Of a DNA stretch of 64,000 nt, positions 60,491 through 64,000 are shown one piece after another. The stretch's first letter is position 1. Each line of letters opens with the position of its first letter. The DNA is from an uncultured Allorhizobium sp. (GTDB lineage Bacteria; Pseudomonadota; Alphaproteobacteria; Rhizobiales; Rhizobiaceae): assembly GCA_958439205.1 (NCBI GenBank), contig OY288189.1, positions 4,417,001 to 4,481,000 on the forward strand, read 5' to 3'. The position numbers and the translations under genes were made by a program. A model generated the notes under the pieces. The model searched no databases. It was not told the DNA's origin and was given only the letters and a program-made list of their open reading frames with translations.

Positions 60491-61417
60491 ATGAGCATTA
60501 CCCATCTCGTCACCCACAGTGGCGGCTTTCATGCCGACGAACTGCTGTCGTCCGTGATCCTGACACGTCTTTTCCCGGATGCGACGATCGTGCGCAGCCG
60601 CGCGCCGGACTGGATCACGCCCGCAACAGACCGCATCATCTATGATGTCGGCGGTGCCTATGACGCAGATGACAGGATCTTCGATCACCACCAACGCGGC
60701 GCACCGCTGCGGGATGACGGCCAGCCTTACAGCTCCTTTGGCCTTATCTGGAAGCATTACGGTCGTGACTACCTGACCGCCGTCGGCATTCCCTCGGGGC
60801 ATGTCGAGGCCATTCACAAGGGCTTCGACACCAAGTTCGTGCTGCCAGTCGACCTCCTGGACAACGGGGCGCTCAGCCCCGCAACGGCCGGACCGCTGGC
60901 GGATCTGACCCTGCCGAGCCTGCTCGAAACCCTGAAGCCCGTCTTCGACGACAAGCAGCCCGGCGCCGATGATCGCGGCTTCCATGCGGCACTGTCGATC
61001 GCCCGCGCGATCGTCGAAGCCGGCATTGCGCAACGCGCCTCCAAACTGCGGGCCGAAAGCATGGTGCTCGAAGCCATAGCCGCAACCGGTGACCGTCGCG
61101 TTCTCGAACTGCCGATGGGCATGCCTTTCCGCCCGGCGATCGTAAAAGCGGGTGCCGACCACCTGCTCTTCGTCGTGCATCCGCGCGACAAAGACTGGTG
61201 CATCACCGGGATCCGCAAGGTGGAAGACAGCTTCGAGCAGCGGGCCGACCTGCCCACCGCATGGGCGGGCTTGAGCAATGGTGACCTTGAGGCCGTCTGC
61301 GGCGTGAAGGGTGCCAGCTTCTGTCACAACGGCCGCTTCATCGCCGCCGCCAACTCGCGCGAGGCGATCCTCGCCATGGCAGACATCGCCGTGAAGGTCG
61401 CTCTCGAAACGGCATAA
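60491..61417 (+). CDS. MYG1-family metal-dependent protein
   Basis: The 308-residue protein starts ITHLVTHSGGFHADELLSSVIL, contains RIFDHHQRGA and later DLLDNGALSP and HSPRDKDW-like residues (HPRDKDWCITGI). This is the MYG1/UPF0160 pattern related to DHH phosphoesterases. Eukaryotic MYG1 is a 3'-5' RNA exonuclease of mitochondria and nucleus; bacterial members are uncharacterised. The protein is probably cytoplasmic and monocistronic. Confidence 0.88.
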   Translation: MSITHLVTHSGGFHADELLSSVILTRLFPDATIVRSRAPDWITPATDRIIYDVGGAYDADDRIFDHHQRGAPLRDDGQPYSSFGLIWKHYGRDYLTAVGIPSGHVEAIHKGFDTKFVLPVDLLDNGALSPATAGPLADLTLPSLLETLKPVFDDKQPGADDRGFHAALSIARAIVEAGIAQRASKLRAESMVLEAIAATGDRRVLELPMGMPFRPAIVKAGADHLLFVVHPRDKDWCITGIRKVEDSFEQRADLPTAWAGLSNGDLEAVCGVKGASFCHNGRFIAAANSREAILAMADIAVKVALETA

Positions 61418-61478
61418 AACAACTTCCCTAGCCCAACCGTGAACGGCTAGCTCCGCGGCCGAAAGAGCGCGTCAGCGC

Positions 61479-63443
61479 TCACGCGGCACTAATGTCGGCG
61501 TCCTGCTGTTCGGCGCGCAGGAGAAGGCTCAGCACGTCGCGCTGCGACATCGGCCGACCGAAGAGATAGCCCTGGATCAGCTGCGGCGACAGGGGCGCAA
61601 GGGTTGCCATCTCGCTTTCGGTCTCCACGCCCTCCAGGACGCATTTGAGATGCAGGTTGCGGCAAAGCGTGATGATGGCGGCCACCACCTCGCGGGAGGT
61701 GACGCTATCGGCCACCTTTCGCACGAAGCTCTTGTCGATCTTGACCTTGTTCAGCGGCAACTGGTCGATGTATTCGAAGCTGGAATAGCCCGAGCCGAAA
61801 TCGTCGAGCGCAATCTTGAAGCCGGCGGAGGAGAGATCCTCCAGCAGAATGCGGGACGTGGCGATATCCTTCATCACCGCCGTCTCGGTAATCTCGAACT
61901 CGATCCTTGCAGGGCTAATGCCGCGCGCGTGGACCTGGGCAACGAGGGAGAAGACGAAGGCACGGTCGGCCAGATCCTGGGCTGAGAGATTGAACGAGAT
62001 GGTGATCTCGTCCGGCCAGAGCTCCAATGCGTCGAGCGCCTTGCCGAAGAGAATACGGGTGACCTGCTGGATCAGACCTGCCCGCTCGGCGGCCCTTATG
62101 AAACGGTCAGGCCGCACCGGACCGAGCGTCGGGCTTTGCCAGCGTGCAAGTGCCTCGAAGCTCACCACCCGGCGGGCGGCAATATCGAATTGCGGCTGGA
62201 AGAGCAGATGGAACTCATCCTCCATGCGCGCCTCTCTCAGCGCCCGTTCGAGCGCCAGGCTCTCGCGCATTTCCTTGTCCTGATCGACGGTAAAGATCGT
62301 CGACTGGTGGCGGGCAAACTGCTTGCCGCGATAGAGGGCGAAGTCTGCCTTCTCATAGATCTGTCTTGCGGTGGTTCCCATTTCCGGAAACTGAGCAAAG
62401 CCGATCGTGCCGCTCACGGACAGTTGCAGCGGCTGGAAATCATAGTCCTGGGAGATGTCTTGGATCAGACTGTTGCCGAAGGCTTCGACCTCGAATTCAC
62501 CCGGGTCGCCCTCGATCACAATGGCGAACTCGTCTCCGCCGATGCGACCGAACTCGAGGCCTTGTCGCTGGCGGAGCTTCAGCCGCTCGACGACCTCGCA
62601 CAACAGATGATCGCCGACAGCGTGGCCGTAGATGTCGTTGATCGACTTGAAGCCATCGAGATCGAGAATGCCGACCCAGAACGGCTTCTTCTCTTCGACA
62701 AGTTCATCGATGCGGGAAAAGACCGAACGGCGATTGGCAATGCCTGTCAGGCTGTCGCGTGCCGCCAACTGGTCGGCAAGCAGTCGGGCATCGATCTGTC
62801 GAAGGATCGCCTTGCGCAGGAGGCTCGCCATGCCGAAGGCGGCAAAGGAGGTGGCGAGGCCGATGAAGACGAACTGCTTGGCCACATCGGGGGAAGCCTG
62901 GGCGGAAAACCAGAACAGACTGCCGATGGAGAGGACGACGCTTGCCAGCGTTGCGCGCAGGGTGACGCCTGAGGTGGAGAACACCACCGCCATCAGCACG
63001 AAATAGATGAGCTTCTGCTCCTCAAAATGCAGAAGCATGTAGGCGAGTACATTCGAATACATCAGAAGATTGGTGGCGAAGCCGACGGCTTCCAGCCGCG
63101 GCAAAGAAGTCCGGCCGGCTGGCAGCAGCAGCCAACGGAAGGCCGTGTAGGAAACGGCTGTGAGCAAACTAATCCCGCCTAGGATCAGAAGACTGAAGCC
63201 GCTTTCGTCTTGCCAATGGAGCCAGGTGACCAGGAAGTAATAAGCAGCGCCCGACAGCAGAAACCCGCGCACGATGGGCCGGTAGGCTTCGGCCATGGCC
63301 CTTCGTCTGGTGGCACTCGTCCATACCCGGTATTGGCGCTTCGCGGAGGTGCTCAGCTGGGCCAGAGACCAAGCATGAGCCTGAGGGTCCTTCCCTGCGA
63401 CCAATTCCCCGCAACGTGCAGCCGCGTCCTGTGACGAATGCAT
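61479..63443 (-). CDS. Membrane GGDEF-EAL cyclic di-GMP protein
   Basis: The 654-residue protein has about six N-terminal membrane helices (residues 50-210) without a known ligand-binding domain. A GGDEF domain follows, with the intact motif GGDEF at residues 302-306, and then an EAL domain with E430-A-L in SFEALARW and DDFGSGYSSFEYI. Both active sites look intact, so it may synthesise and degrade cyclic di-GMP and thereby tune motility and biofilm or polysaccharide production. ATG 63443 is preferred over TTG 63458, with GGGGA upstream. Membrane topology suggests an inner-membrane sensor. Confidence 0.9.
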   Translation of the reverse strand: MHSSQDAAARCGELVAGKDPQAHAWSLAQLSTSAKRQYRVWTSATRRRAMAEAYRPIVRGFLLSGAAYYFLVTWLHWQDESGFSLLILGGISLLTAVSYTAFRWLLLPAGRTSLPRLEAVGFATNLLMYSNVLAYMLLHFEEQKLIYFVLMAVVFSTSGVTLRATLASVVLSIGSLFWFSAQASPDVAKQFVFIGLATSFAAFGMASLLRKAILRQIDARLLADQLAARDSLTGIANRRSVFSRIDELVEEKKPFWVGILDLDGFKSINDIYGHAVGDHLLCEVVERLKLRQRQGLEFGRIGGDEFAIVIEGDPGEFEVEAFGNSLIQDISQDYDFQPLQLSVSGTIGFAQFPEMGTTARQIYEKADFALYRGKQFARHQSTIFTVDQDKEMRESLALERALREARMEDEFHLLFQPQFDIAARRVVSFEALARWQSPTLGPVRPDRFIRAAERAGLIQQVTRILFGKALDALELWPDEITISFNLSAQDLADRAFVFSLVAQVHARGISPARIEFEITETAVMKDIATSRILLEDLSSAGFKIALDDFGSGYSSFEYIDQLPLNKVKIDKSFVRKVADSVTSREVVAAIITLCRNLHLKCVLEGVETESEMATLAPLSPQLIQGYLFGRPMSQRDVLSLLLRAEQQDADISAA

Positions 63444-63560
63444 TCCCGGTGTCCCCAAAGCGCTAAGGCTACCCTAGGAGACATTCATTTAGAATAGCTG
63501 AATAGTATAGAAAGAATGTGCCGCAAACAAATTTGCAGTGATCGCGGACACATTCTTGGT

Positions 63561-63587
63561 GCAAAGGGCCCGCCTTTGGCCCTTTGC
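63561..63587 (-). terminator. Hairpin downstream of hslO
   Basis: GCAAAGGGCC (63561-63570) pairs perfectly with GGCCCTTTGC (63578-63587), just after the hslO stop. There is no T run, so it is only a likely transcript end. Confidence 0.45.
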
Positions 63588-63602
63588 CATCGCCTGTCTT
63601 TG

Positions 63603-64000
63603 TTAGACAGCGGTGAGTTCGTCGGGAGAGAACTCGTAGTTCGTCGAGCAGAACTCGCAGCTGACGGTGATCTTGCCGTCTTCGGTGCTTGCTTCGATCT
63701 CCTCTGCATTGAAGCCCTGGAGAACACCCTTGAGGCGCTCTCGCGAGCAGCTGCAGCGATCATGCACGGCCTGCGGCTCGTAGGCACGCACACCCCGCTC
63801 ATGGAACAGGCGGAAGAGCAGCCGTTCAATGCCGACCTGGGGATCGGTGAGCTCGTCGGCGTCGATGGTCTCGACCAGCATGCGCGCTTCATCCCAGGCG
63901 TCATCGCCATGCAGATCCGTATCGCGATCATCGCCATCACCGCCGTGCAGATCCGGCTGGCGCATCCGCTCGGGCGCTTCCGGCAGGAACTGCGCGATCA
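63603..64000 (-). CDS. hslO: Redox-regulated chaperone Hsp33, C-terminal part
   Basis: The frame runs from beyond the right edge to the stop at 63603, so about 130 C-terminal residues are seen. They include the linker PEAPERMRQPDLHG and the zinc redox switch: CSC in DRCSCSRERLKGVL and CEFC in VSCEFCSTNYEF, the CxC and CxxC pairs of Hsp33. Oxidation releases zinc and activates the holdase that protects unfolded cytosolic proteins. The stretch GGDGDDRDTDLHGDDAWDEAR is an acidic insertion. Confidence 0.93.
   Translation of the reverse strand, partial: IAQFLPEAPERMRQPDLHGGDGDDRDTDLHGDDAWDEARMLVETIDADELTDPQVGIERLLFRLFHERGVRAYEPQAVHDRCSCSRERLKGVLQGFNAEEIEASTEDGKITVSCEFCSTNYEFSPDELTAV

Overview
The window looks like the main chromosome of an alphaproteobacterium of the Rhizobiaceae (Agrobacterium/Rhizobium group). 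Pointers are the high GC content, the divergent oxyR-katG pair, a SAM-II riboswitch in front of metZ, a large PodJ-type polarity protein, the long dCTP deaminase, the PdeM/Lhr repair pair, and the apaG, metZ and hslO neighbourhood. No rRNA, CRISPR array, intact insertion sequence or integrase gene was seen. There is one tRNA, tRNA-Gly(CCC).

Positions 1-4600 differ from the rest. Base composition is visibly lower in GC, and five genes on the minus strand form two tight groups. One group is a D12-class DNA adenine methylase, a calcineurin-type metallophosphoesterase and an ORC/CDC6-like AAA ATPase that runs off the left edge. The other is an unknown 324-residue protein coupled by TAATG to a four-helix membrane protein. 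This is the best candidate for an undescribed system, most plausibly phage or plasmid defence. A remnant of a broken gene and a return to chromosomal composition mark its right border near 4.6-4.8 kb.

5.1-11.1 kb holds a TetR-controlled RND efflux operon with two adaptor lipoproteins and one pump (TriABC-like). 11.2-19.9 kb holds a serine hydrolase, an AraC regulator, oxyR-katG for peroxide defence, galE, an aminotransferase and mscL. 20.1-28.1 kb holds a transporter-fused hybrid histidine kinase, an unusual pyruvate kinase, a GH32 fructosidase and a glycerophosphodiesterase.

28.2-33.8 kb is a fatty-acid beta-oxidation cluster on the minus strand (acyl-CoA dehydrogenase, thiolase, small membrane protein, FadB). 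It contains a palindromic repeat and has a probable regulator operator in front. podJ is divergent from it, with cell-cycle-type promoter marks. 38-49 kb holds a TauE/SafE permease with its TIGR02186 partner, the pdeM-lhr repair pair, YitT, a methyltransferase, small membrane and lipoprotein genes, a MATE exporter, pyrD and a DUF952 gene.

49-57 kb holds an orphan NarL-type response regulator, an S24-type autoproteolytic regulator, a degenerate nuclease-like protein, TerB, a periplasmic amino-acid-type binding protein, an NfrB-like membrane glycosyltransferase, and a quinone-detoxification pair (an MhqO-MhqD fusion divergent from an FMN reductase). 57-64 kb is ordinary core genome: tRNA-Gly, dcd, SAM-II/metZ, apaG, MYG1, a GGDEF-EAL protein and the 3' end of hslO, cut by the right edge.
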